Positions 36,842 through 44,537 of a stretch of DNA of 64,000 nt are shown one piece after another. Every line of letters starts with the position of its first letter. Position 1 is the first letter of the stretch. The DNA is from Streptomyces atroolivaceus (GTDB lineage: Bacteria > Actinomycetota > Actinomycetes > Streptomycetales > Streptomycetaceae), in contig NZ_JNXG01000018.1 in the NCBI RefSeq assembly GCF_000717025.1, forward strand, positions 1 through 64,000, written 5' to 3'. The notes beneath the pieces were generated by a model. The model had not been told where the DNA came from, did no database searches, and worked only from the letters and a program-made list of their open reading frames with translations. A program made the position numbers and the translations under genes.

Positions 36842-37342
36842 TCAGTCGTCGGCGACCTGGACGGCTATCGCGTAGTAGGTGCCGTCCGTTCCCGCGATCA
36901 GGCTGTCGAAGACCGGTGTGAGCAGGTTGACGGCGCCGCAGTCGGAGTCGTGGTTGGTCCACCAGGTCGCGTCGGACCGGAGCAGCGACACCACACGCGT
37001 CGCCGTCCGGGCGGCTACGGCGTGGTCCACGAGGGCGTGGGACGGCCAGACGATGCCGACGGAGGCGACAGACGTGAGGAGACCTGCCGCGGTCCCCACC
37101 TCGATGAGCTCCAAACTGCCTTCGACGGCCCCGGCCCCCGGCGGTACCGCGGGAGCGAGGAAGCGCTTCCACGCCGGGTCCTCGAAAACCTGGGTGAGCA
37201 ACGCGCGGATCTGCGCCGTCAGTTCCGCCATGTCCGGGGCGGACTCCGCGTACCGGCCGGCCCGGACGTACACGCGCCCCTCTGTGGTCAGCGCGGCCAT
37301 GCTCCGGCGCAGCTCGCTCAGCAGGACGTCGTGGGACCTCAT
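36842..37342 (-). CDS. Hypothetical protein
   Basis: A 166-residue protein from ATG 37342. I do not recognise it. It starts MRSHDVLLSELRRSMAALTT, contains VFEDPAWKRFLAPAVPPGAG, a mildly hydrophobic LIEVGTAAGLLTSVASVGIVWPS, and ends YYAIAVQVADD. It may adopt a mixed alpha/beta fold with no membrane segment. Upstream in-frame starts exist, but the codon bias and sequence before 37342 look non-coding. It lies alone between the TPR and DUF1707 genes. Confidence 0.6.
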   Translation of the reverse strand: MRSHDVLLSELRRSMAALTTEGRVYVRAGRYAESAPDMAELTAQIRALLTQVFEDPAWKRFLAPAVPPGAGAVEGSLELIEVGTAAGLLTSVASVGIVWPSHALVDHAVAARTATRVVSLLRSDATWWTNHDSDCGAVNLLTPVFDSLIAGTDGTYYAIAVQVADD

Positions 37343-37584
37343 GCAGTCATTGTGGCGACTCCCCGAAAGAGGCATCGGCACGGCGTCCGGTACGGGTGAC
37401 GCCACCCGGTCGCAGCTCGAGTCCCGGTACCGGTCCGGCAGTCGAGGCTCACCGATCTCGTGGCGGTCGGTTCGGCGGGATGGCGGTCGAGGGTCCGCTC
37501 GAACGTCACGTGCAGGTGGTAGCCGTGCGTCGGACTGCGGTGGTCGGCGTGCGGCCGGGGGTGGCGCCAGTTCCCCGGCACCGC

Positions 37585-38205
37585 CTAGATCTGGTCCGTC
37601 GGGTTGCTGCGCAGCTTGCGCCGTTCCCAGCGGCTGGGGTGGCGGATGACCACTCCCGACACGCCGCCGGAGCCCGTGAGCCGGATCAGCGGAGTACCCG
37701 GGAGGCGGTCCGGAGTGGTCCTGTCCGTCAGGCCGCCGATGCCGGGGTCCATGCCGCTGGTGTCCGCGGCCCAGGCGTCGGGGATGACGACGGTGACACC
37801 GGCCGCCTCCCCGTAGGCCTCCACCGCGATCTCGGTGAGGCGGCACCGGACCCGGCTGAAGTCCAGCTTCACGCCGCCCCATCCTCCGTGAGCTATCACG
37901 CGCCCCGGAACCTCCCAACGCCCAGGACCTCGGGACGCGCCGTTCATTCCGCCCTTGAGTACCAGCGGCGGCCGGTTCTCGGAGGAGTTCAGCTGCGGCA
38001 GGTCGGCAGTCAGGACGGCCAGCTCCGCGTAGGTCTTGGACGTCAACGCCTGCTCCAGACGCGCATCCAGCTCGTCGAGATCGATACGGCCTTCGGCTGC
38101 CGCGTCGCGCAGTCGCTCCACCACCGCTTCCCGGTCGTCATGAGAGGCGCGGAGCTCACTCGGGGCGGCGGGGCGCGGGGAGGGCTCCGGAAGCTGAGCA
38201 GTCAT
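37585..38205 (-). CDS. DUF1707 domain protein
   Basis: A 206-residue protein from ATG 38205. The N-terminal DUF1707 domain reads LRASHDDREAVVERLRDAAAEGRIDLDELDARLEQALTSKTYAELAVLTADLP (about residues 18-70). The C-terminal half, GWGGVKLDFSRVRCRLTEIAVEAYGEAAGVTVVIPDAWAADTSG, is the beta-rich domain often fused to it, related to cell-wall stress-response proteins. No membrane segment is seen. The function is unknown. ATG 38241 upstream is less likely because the extra residues are not part of the domain. Confidence 0.88.
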   Translation of the reverse strand: MTAQLPEPSPRPAAPSELRASHDDREAVVERLRDAAAEGRIDLDELDARLEQALTSKTYAELAVLTADLPQLNSSENRPPLVLKGGMNGASRGPGRWEVPGRVIAHGGWGGVKLDFSRVRCRLTEIAVEAYGEAAGVTVVIPDAWAADTSGMDPGIGGLTDRTTPDRLPGTPLIRLTGSGGVSGVVIRHPSRWERRKLRSNPTDQI

Positions 38206-38316
38206 GTCCACAGGATAAGTGCCCGGCGGATCGGGGTGCACGGCTACCGCGCCATGGGAGTTGTGCCGCCCGAGGCGTCAACCGGGATCTAGGTGGGTAA
38301 GGTTGCGACCGTCAGG

Positions 38317-38335
38317 TGAAGATAGCCTTACCTAA
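38317..38335. promoter_or_regulatory. Iron box (DmdR/IdeR-type operator) upstream of the MbtH gene
   Basis: Read on the minus strand the 19 bases are TTAGGTAAGGCTATCTTCA. This agrees with the actinobacterial iron-box consensus TTAGGTTAGGCTCACCTAA at 14 of 19 positions, with one half almost perfect. It ends 15 bases before the GTG start of the MbtH gene, so an iron-loaded DmdR-type repressor should block transcription there. Confidence 0.65.
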
Positions 38336-38350
38336 GTTTTAGGAGTACCG

Positions 38351-38569
38351 GTGACCAACCCCTTCGAGGACGAGAACGGCACCTATCTGGTGCTCGTCAA
38401 CGACGAGGGACAGCATTCGCTGTGGCCCGCCTTCGCCGAGGTGCCCGCCGGCTGGACCGTGGCACACCAGGAGGACACCCGCCAGGCCTGCCTCGAGTAC
38501 GTGGAGCGGAACTGGACCGACCTGCGGCCCAAGAGCCTGATACGGAGCATGGCGGCCGGTCCCGCCTGA
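38351..38569 (+). CDS. MbtH-like protein
   Basis: A 72-residue protein with an AGGAG site before GTG 38351. It begins [35 protein letters not shown] and contains [14 protein letters not shown], the MbtH signature including the invariant Trp residues and NxWTDxRPxSL. MbtH proteins bind and activate the adenylation domains of non-ribosomal peptide synthetases. No NRPS is in the window, so this is an orphan copy. The iron box just upstream indicates that it serves siderophore synthesis encoded elsewhere. Confidence 0.95.
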   Translation: MTNPFEDENGTYLVLVNDEGQHSLWPAFAEVPAGWTVAHQEDTRQACLEYVERNWTDLRPKSLIRSMAAGPA

Positions 38570-38764
38570 GCCGTCCCACGGAGCCGCCCTGCGTGAGCAC
38601 GCCGCGGGTTCGCCGGCGGAGCCGGGGTGGCGGGCGCTGCCGCCGCCCCGGGCGTCCCGCTCGGCGGCGTCCGCCCCGACGGTCACGGCGCCCCGCCCAC
38701 GTGCGTGGGGTGCCGTAACCGGGGGCCGGGGAGGCACGGAAACGCCCGGCCGCCCCGGGGTGCA

Positions 38765-39865
38765 TCAGCACGCGGGCACGGCGATCCGCACACGACTGCT
38801 TCCGCCGTCGGAAAGGAACGAGGCCAGTTCGCTCCCCTGCTCGGCGACGCTGTCGCGGTCGGGCCGGGAGAGGCCGCGCAGCGGGGTCACCACCACGGTG
38901 CCCACGTCCACACTCCAGGTCGCGGCGACCCGGCCGTCGACCAGTACGACGCGCTCGCCGGCGACCGAGAGACCGCGGTGGGCGTCGTCGATGATCCGGC
39001 CGCGGTCGTGGTAGCCGAGGATGGCGTTGTCGAACGCCGGGAGGAACCGCACAGGTGCGGGCGTTCCGGGGTCGGGGCGTGGTGCGCCGGGGAGGTCGAG
39101 CAGTTCGCGGCCGCGCTCGTCCCGGAAGGAGACGAGTTCCTCGCGCAGCGCCTTCACCGCTGCCGGGAGCCCGGCCAGGCCGCACCACGCGCGCAGGTCC
39201 GCCGATGCCGCAGGCCCGAAGGCGGCCAGGTAGCGGCGTACCAAGGTCTGGCCGACCGGGTCGGAGGTGTCGAGGACCGGCGGGTCGATGCTCCGGCCCA
39301 GCCAGGAGGAGAGCAGGACGTTGCGCACCCCCGCATCGGTGCGCCACAGCCCCCGAGGCGGGGTCTGTGCGACCGGTACCAGGGCGGCGACCACCATCTC
39401 GCCCAGGGCCCGGCGTCCTGGCTTCGGCCAGCGCACGGTGAGCTCGCGTACCAACTCGGCGGCCGAGCGTGGCTTCCCGTCCGCCAGCACCGCCCGTCCG
39501 GCCTCGGCGAGTTCGTCGAGATCCGTCCCGTCGAACTCGCGGCGGTATACGCCGAGCACCCGCTGGCGCAGCATGGCGTCGTGGCGAGCCCGCCAGGCGA
39601 CCGCGTCCTCGGCGGTCACCAGGTGGACGGTGCGCCGCATCAGGTGGATCCGTACCACGCTGCGCCGGACCAGCAGGTCAGACAGGGACGCCGGTTCGAA
39701 CGTTCGCAACCGCGACCAGAGTCCGACGTACGGCTCCTGCGGCTCCTGCGCCTGGAGGCCGCCCAGGTGGCCGACGGCGTCGAGCACGGGCAGGCCGGCG
39801 CGATCGAGGAGCAACTGCCGGGCGAGCGTGGCGCGATTGAGTGCCCGGCTGTCGAGAACGGTCAT
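38765..39865 (-). CDS. Winged-helix DNA-binding domain protein (HTH_42/YcaQ-like)
   Basis: A 366-residue protein. It opens LDSRALNRATLARQLLLDRAGLPVLDAVGHLGGLQAQEPQEPYVGLWSRLRTF and continues with VRIHLMRRTVHLVTAEDAVAWR. This is the hallmark of the winged-helix family sometimes named HTH_42, which includes DNA glycosylases such as AlkX/YcaQ that act on crosslinks and alkylated bases. The C-terminal VRFLPAFDNAILGYHDRGRI and GRVAATWSVD also fit. Whether this copy has glycosylase activity is unknown. It diverges from a WYL regulator that has a palindrome in the shared upstream region. Confidence 0.85.
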   Translation of the reverse strand: MTVLDSRALNRATLARQLLLDRAGLPVLDAVGHLGGLQAQEPQEPYVGLWSRLRTFEPASLSDLLVRRSVVRIHLMRRTVHLVTAEDAVAWRARHDAMLRQRVLGVYRREFDGTDLDELAEAGRAVLADGKPRSAAELVRELTVRWPKPGRRALGEMVVAALVPVAQTPPRGLWRTDAGVRNVLLSSWLGRSIDPPVLDTSDPVGQTLVRRYLAAFGPAASADLRAWCGLAGLPAAVKALREELVSFRDERGRELLDLPGAPRPDPGTPAPVRFLPAFDNAILGYHDRGRIIDDAHRGLSVAGERVVLVDGRVAATWSVDVGTVVVTPLRGLSRPDRDSVAEQGSELASFLSDGGSSRVRIAVPAC

Positions 39866-39989
39866 CGTGTCACCACGGGGGCGGGGCGCCGGAGGTGGGC
39901 CGCGTTCCCGGTCCGGCCGGAATCTCGCGTGTTCACGGCGGCTGGGTTCCTTTCGGTCACGTGCATGTCCAGAACCACAGTCGCAGGGG

Positions 39990-40012
39990 AAGCGGACAGG
40001 GGCTGTCCGCTT
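39990..40012. promoter_or_regulatory. Perfect palindromic operator in the winged-helix/WYL divergent region
   Basis: AAGCGGACAG and CTGTCCGCTT are exact inverted copies separated by GGG. The site ends 20 bases before the WYL gene start and lies about 125 bases before the divergent gene, so it is well placed for autorepression and for control of the neighbour. Confidence 0.6.
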
Positions 40013-40032
40013 CTCCGGGGGATACTGCTGAC

Positions 40033-41034
40033 ATGGCGAGGACCTCGGCGCGACTGCTGTTTCTGCTCTCCCTGCTCCAGGCGCGTCGTGACTGGCCGGG
40101 GCAGGTGCTTGCGGAGCGGTTGGAGGTGAGTCCGCGTACCGTGCGCCGTGACGTCGACCGCCTGCGTGAACTCGGTTACCCCGTAGTGGCCGCCAAGGGG
40201 CCCGACGGGGGCTACCGTCTCGACGCCGGCGCGGAACTCCCGCCGCTGCTGTTCGACGACGACCAGGCCGTCGCCCTTGCCGTCGCGCTCCGGACCGCCG
40301 CCACCACCGGTGCCGGCATCGAGGAAGCGGCGGCACGTGCGCTGAACACCGTCCGGCAGGTCATGCCGGCGCGGCTGCGCCACCGCGTCGACGCCCTCCA
40401 CGTCACCGCCGTCGGACCAGCGGAGACGCAGCCCGGTCCGCAGGCGGACCCCCGCGTCCTCGTCGCGCTGAGCGAGGCCGTCCACGCCCGTGAGGTCCTG
40501 CGCTTCGACTACACCGGGGCGACTTCGGAGGCCGGGCAAAGCGACGCCGCGAAGCCGCCGCGCCGTGCCGAACCTCACCACCTCGTCACGTGGCGCGGGC
40601 GCTGGTACCTCCTGGCCTGGGACCTCGACCGCGACGACTGGCGGACCTTCCGCGCCGACCGCATCGCCCCGCGCACCCCCAGGGGGCCCCGTTTCACCCC
40701 GCGTGACGTGCCCGGGGGTGACGTCGCCGAGTTCGTGGCGGGCAGATTCCAGGGATCGGCCGGCGGCGGGGACTGGCCCTGCCGCGGAGAGGTCATCCTT
40801 GACCTGCCGGCTCCCGTCGTGTCCCGCTACAGCCGCGACGGAGTCGTCGAGGCACTCGGTCCGGACCGCTGCCGGCTCCTCCTGGGGGCGTGGTCATGGC
40901 CCGGACTGGCGGCCACGATCGGCAGGTTCGACGGCGACTTCCAGGTCGTCGGACCTGCCGAACTCAAGGACGCCTGCGCGAACCTGGCACGCCGCTACGC
41001 CGATGCCGCGACCGGCGAACCCTCAGGGATATGA
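40033..41034 (+). CDS. WYL domain transcriptional regulator (DeoR-type HTH)
   Basis: A 333-residue regulator. The N-terminal winged helix is ARLLFLLSLLQARRDWPGQVLAERLEVSPRTVRRDVDRLRELGYPV, followed by GPDGGYRLDAG. The WYL domain contains VLRFDYTGA and HLVTWRGRWYLLAWDLDRDDWRTFRADRI, with the WYL motif, and a C-terminal extension follows. WYL regulators bind a ligand (single-stranded nucleic acid in some) and often control DNA-damage or defence genes. It diverges from a YcaQ-like gene, so a DNA-damage link is plausible but inferred. A perfect palindrome lies just upstream. Confidence 0.92.
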   Translation: MARTSARLLFLLSLLQARRDWPGQVLAERLEVSPRTVRRDVDRLRELGYPVVAAKGPDGGYRLDAGAELPPLLFDDDQAVALAVALRTAATTGAGIEEAAARALNTVRQVMPARLRHRVDALHVTAVGPAETQPGPQADPRVLVALSEAVHAREVLRFDYTGATSEAGQSDAAKPPRRAEPHHLVTWRGRWYLLAWDLDRDDWRTFRADRIAPRTPRGPRFTPRDVPGGDVAEFVAGRFQGSAGGGDWPCRGEVILDLPAPVVSRYSRDGVVEALGPDRCRLLLGAWSWPGLAATIGRFDGDFQVVGPAELKDACANLARRYADAATGEPSGI

Positions 41035-41106
41035 CCGGGCTCAGCGGGCCGGTCCCGGCTGTGCGCGGGTGCCTTCGTACGGCCGGGGCCGGCCACGGAA
41101 CGCACG

Positions 41107-41138
41107 AGGCGTCCGCCCGGGAACCCGGACGGACGCCT
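41107..41138. terminator. Bidirectional terminator between WYL and BASS genes
   Basis: A 9-bp outer stem (AGGCGTCCG with CGGACGCCT), one C-A mismatch and a 5-bp inner stem (CCGGG with CCCGG) close on an AA turn. It sits midway between convergent genes. Confidence 0.65.
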
Positions 41139-41173
41139 TCGAGCCGCGGGACCGCCGGGCTCGGAAAGCCGGG

Positions 41174-42193
41174 TCAGGACTCCTCGGCGGTCCGTGCCTT
41201 CGGCGTGGTACCGGCGGCCACGGGCACCGGCTCGTCGCGCCGTGACCGGTGGGACATCCATGCGGCGACCAGGGCGCCCGAGATGTTGTGCCACACGGAG
41301 AACACCGCGGCCGGCAGAGCGGCAAGCGGGCTGAAGTGAGCAGTCGCCAGGGAGGCGGCGAGACCGGAGTTCTGCATGCCGACCTCGAAGGCCATGGCGC
41401 GGCTGGCAGGCCGGCCGAGCCCGGAGACCTTGCCCGCGCCGTAACCGAGCGCGAGGCCGAGGCCGTTGTGCAGCACGACGGCGATCAGCACGCTCACAGC
41501 GGCCGACTTGATCATACTGGCGCTGCCCGCCACGACGGCGCACACGATCGCGGCGATGGCCAGCGACGACAGCCAGGGCATGAGACCCAGCACGCGGTCG
41601 ACGAACTTGCCCGCGACGAGGCGAACCACCAGCCCGCCGAGGATCGGGAGCAGCACCGTCTTGAGGATGTCGGTGATCATCGAGCCGGCGTCGACAGGCA
41701 GGTAGGCGCCCGCCAGCAGCAGTGTGAGGGGCGGCGTCACCAGCGGGGCGACCAGGGTGGAGACGGTGGCGACGGAGACCGACAGCGCCACGTCACCGCG
41801 GGCCAGGAAGGTCACCACGTTCGACGCCGTGCCGCTCGGCGCGCAGCCGACCAGGATGAGCCCGGCCGCCAACTGGGGAGGCAGCTGGAGCAGATGGGCG
41901 ATGGCCCAGCCGAGGCCCGGCATGATCACGTAGTGCGCGACGAGGCCGATCGCCACGGCCCACGGACGCTTCACCACACCTCTGAAGTCGAGCGGGGTCA
42001 TCGTCAGCCCCATGCAGAACATGACGATTCCCAGCAGGTACGGAACCGATCCCGTCCAGCCGTCGAACGTGCCGGGGGTGACGAGACCGGCTACGCCCGC
42101 CACGAGTACGAGCACGGGGAACACCGTGACGGCGCGCCTCGCCGCTTTGTCGTCGGAGGCCGGCTGATCAGGGCTTATCTGTTCGGTTTGCAC
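41174..42193 (-). CDS. Bile acid:sodium symporter (BASS) family transporter
   Basis: A 339-residue protein with nine or ten membrane helices. The conserved LGIVMFCMGLTMTPLDFRGVVKRP, LILVGCAPSGTASNVVTFLARGDVALSV and AFEVGMQNSGLAASLATAHFSP motifs are those of BASS transporters, which move organic anions with sodium. In bacteria, members carry pyruvate, pantoate or similar compounds, and the substrate here is unknown. It is monocistronic. Confidence 0.93.
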   Translation of the reverse strand: MQTEQISPDQPASDDKAARRAVTVFPVLVLVAGVAGLVTPGTFDGWTGSVPYLLGIVMFCMGLTMTPLDFRGVVKRPWAVAIGLVAHYVIMPGLGWAIAHLLQLPPQLAAGLILVGCAPSGTASNVVTFLARGDVALSVSVATVSTLVAPLVTPPLTLLLAGAYLPVDAGSMITDILKTVLLPILGGLVVRLVAGKFVDRVLGLMPWLSSLAIAAIVCAVVAGSASMIKSAAVSVLIAVVLHNGLGLALGYGAGKVSGLGRPASRAMAFEVGMQNSGLAASLATAHFSPLAALPAAVFSVWHNISGALVAAWMSHRSRRDEPVPVAAGTTPKARTAEES

Positions 42194-42295
42194 AGGCGCG
42201 ATGGAACGCCGCAGGTGTACGCCTCCGCAAACGCGTCTCGCGATGTGGACACCGTGTCCAGGATGTGTCTGCCCTGAGGGTCCTTTCCGGCGTGG

Positions 42296-43915
42296 CTACA
42301 GGTGTATCCCACGCCCCTGCCAACGGCTCCTCAGCCGGCGGTCGTGGCCGGCGACGACGATCGCTCCAGGGCCCGCACCCATGGCGTCCTCGAGCTCGTC
42401 GCAGAGCCGCGGGGACAGGTGGTTCGTGGGCTCGTCGAGGAGCAGCAACTCGGGCGGACGCGCCACCAGCAGGGCCAGCGCGAGCCGGCGGCGCTGACCG
42501 ACGGACAGGCGTCCCACCTGCTTGCCGAGATCCGCCTCGGCCATCAGGCCGAGCGAGCTCAGCGGGACGGCTTCCGCGCGCTCGTCACCGAGCGCATGTG
42601 CGTAGGTGTCCCGGACGGTGCGGTCCGGCCGGTCGAAGACGGTGTCCTGGGCCAGCAGCCCCACCGAGAGCCCGCCCCTGCGCCGGACCTCGCCGGTGTC
42701 CGCCGTGAGGTGCCCGGCGAGCACGGCCAGAAGCGTCGACTTCCCCGCACCGTTGTCACCCGTCACGAGCAGACGCTCGGTCGCCGACACGTCGAGGCGG
42801 TCGACGGCGAGGCGGTCCCGGACCCGCACGCCTCGCAGGGAGACGAGCGTTCCGTCCCCCGACGGTCCGGCGAGCGCGTCGCGGCGGAAGCGCAGTGGCA
42901 GGGGCGGCTGGGCGACCCGGTGCCGCTCCAGTTCGTCGAGTCTGCGTGCGGCGTTACGGACCCGCCGCGAGACCTGGCTCTGTACCCGGCCCGCCCGGAC
43001 GCCGTATCCCATCTTCTCGTTGTCGCGTGGTCCACGGTCCGGGGCGACGCGACGCGCGGTCGTGCCGGCCGACAGGCGCAGGGCTTCCAGCTCCTCCTGC
43101 TCCTCGGCGTAGCGCCGCTCCCAGCGCTCCCGTTCGGCGCGCTTCTCTGCCTGGTAGGCGGAGTAGTTGCCGCCGTAGCGCACAGGTCCGTCGACGGCCG
43201 GGTCGAGGTCGACCAGGTCCGTGCACACGGCGTCGAGGAAGGCCCGGTCATGGCTCGCGACGACGACGACCCCGGAGAGGCCGCGGACCTGCTCCTCCAG
43301 GAACTCGGCAGCACGGTCGTCGAGGTGGTTGGTCGGCTCGTCCAGCAGCAGCGCCGAAGGTTTGCGGACCAGAAGGGAAGCCAGGGCCAGGCGCCCGCGC
43401 TGCCCGCCGGACAGGGAGTCGAGCGCCCGGTCCCGGCCGATCCCGCCGAGGCCGAGGCCCTCGAGCACGATCGTGGCGCGGCGGTCGGCGTCCCAGGCCT
43501 CCTGTTCCTGGGCGCGCTCGAGCCGTCGGCCGTAGGCGTCGAGCAGCCCGGCGTAGTCGGGGGAATCCTCCTGTGCGCAGGCGAGTCGGCCGGAGAGGTG
43601 TTCGAGCGCGGCGAGCTCGTCGCGGACCTCTCGCAGGGCCTCGTCCAGCACGTCGGCGATCGTGGCCGCCGCGTCGAACGGCATCTCCTGGTGCAGGAAG
43701 CCCAGGTCGGCAGGGCGGGTGATGATGCCCGCGTCGGGTTCGTCGGCGCCGGCGAGCAGACGGAGCAATGTCGACTTACCGACACCGTTCTCTCCGATCA
43801 GCCCGATGCGGTGGCCGGGGGACGCGGTGAGGGAGAACCCGTCGACCACCCGCCCGGTGCCGAAGGAGCGGACGACGTCGCGTGCGAGCAGGGCTGCAGA
43901 GGGGGTGTCGGACAC
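42296..43915 (-). CDS. ABC-F family ATPase, antibiotic-resistance type
   Basis: A 539-residue protein from GTG 43915 with a GAGG site. Two ATPase domains sit in one chain with no membrane part. The first has GENGVGKST, LSGGQRGR and LLLDEPTNHLDD; the second has GDNGAGKST, LSVGQRRR and LLLLDEPTNHL. Between them is a charged linker helix pair rich in Glu and Arg (AEKRAERERWERRYAEEQEELEAL). This is the ABC-F layout, whose members displace antibiotics from the ribosome or act in translation. Single-gene location and the leader with a short upstream ORF favour inducible macrolide/lincosamide/streptogramin-type resistance. A housekeeping translation factor is the alternative. Confidence 0.9.
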   Translation of the reverse strand: MSDTPSAALLARDVVRSFGTGRVVDGFSLTASPGHRIGLIGENGVGKSTLLRLLAGADEPDAGIITRPADLGFLHQEMPFDAAATIADVLDEALREVRDELAALEHLSGRLACAQEDSPDYAGLLDAYGRRLERAQEQEAWDADRRATIVLEGLGLGGIGRDRALDSLSGGQRGRLALASLLVRKPSALLLDEPTNHLDDRAAEFLEEQVRGLSGVVVVASHDRAFLDAVCTDLVDLDPAVDGPVRYGGNYSAYQAEKRAERERWERRYAEEQEELEALRLSAGTTARRVAPDRGPRDNEKMGYGVRAGRVQSQVSRRVRNAARRLDELERHRVAQPPLPLRFRRDALAGPSGDGTLVSLRGVRVRDRLAVDRLDVSATERLLVTGDNGAGKSTLLAVLAGHLTADTGEVRRRGGLSVGLLAQDTVFDRPDRTVRDTYAHALGDERAEAVPLSSLGLMAEADLGKQVGRLSVGQRRRLALALLVARPPELLLLDEPTNHLSPRLCDELEDAMGAGPGAIVVAGHDRRLRSRWQGRGIHL

Positions 43916-44033
43916 AGGGGTGACCTCGTGTGGCGTGCGGGCAGACGGACTTCTGCCCCGGGTGGGCACGGGAAACGGGAACGACGGGTGCCACGCGGCA
44001 ACGGTGCTGTCGCGCACCGGCCGACGGGCGGTC

Positions 44034-44074
44034 ACATCCGGGTATCACCCGGAGATGTCGTCGTCTCCCACCAT
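44034..44074 (-). promoter_or_regulatory. Short upstream ORF and hairpin in the ABC-F leader (candidate attenuator)
   Basis: On the minus strand GAGGAGA precedes an ATG at 44074, which opens a 9-codon frame reading MVGDDDISG and ending TGA at 44045. The stop codon lies in the loop of a hairpin (44034-44058) whose main stem is TCCGGGT with ACCCGGA, flanked by ACA/TGT. The ABC-F start follows about 130 bases later. Ribosome stalling on such a leader peptide is the known way several ABC-F and MLS resistance genes are induced. Here it is inferred from the layout. Confidence 0.5.
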
Positions 44075-44537
44075 GTCCTGTCTCCTCGCCGAGAGGTCGC
44101 TGTCCGGAGGGACCCTAGCAGCCGACGGCCCTCCGGTCCTGAGGTTCCGTCATCCTTGCGCCCGGTCCCTGGGCGCCGCTCGGCACGGGCGATGTGCCGT
44201 GCCGTGCCGGGCCGCGCCGAAGCGGACGCACAGGCCCGGTGCCGTGGCTGCCGTCGTCACCGCAGGTGGTGGGGGAGCGGGCCGCCACGAGCGCGGAGGC
44301 GATGACCGCGAAGGTCCTCGAAGGGCTGCGAGTCGTCCTGCGGTGAGGTGCCGACTGCTCCGTACGAGCGCTTGTGTGGGTCATGCGTGCAATGTCTCCG
44401 TGGCGGATGCGCACCGGGCGGAAGATCAGCGTTCCGCTGCCACCGAAGGCTCGTGCGCGTCAGGAGCCCTGCTCCGCACGCCCGCTCGCGTAGGTCCCGG
44501 GGATGCGGAGTACCACGCTTGCGGGCAGCGTGGGGGA
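44075..44537. other. Divergent intergenic region, ABC-F leader to PP2C gene
   Basis: About 460 bases with no supported gene. A minus-strand open frame at 44115-44414 has low-complexity sequence and no ribosome site. The region should hold promoters for the ABC-F gene and for the phosphatase gene. None could be assigned with confidence. Confidence 0.45.

Noticed and set aside
44115..44414. 99-codon minus-strand frame between the ABC-F leader and the phosphatase gene
   Set aside because: It is Arg/Ser/Pro-rich with no ribosome site and no recognisable family.
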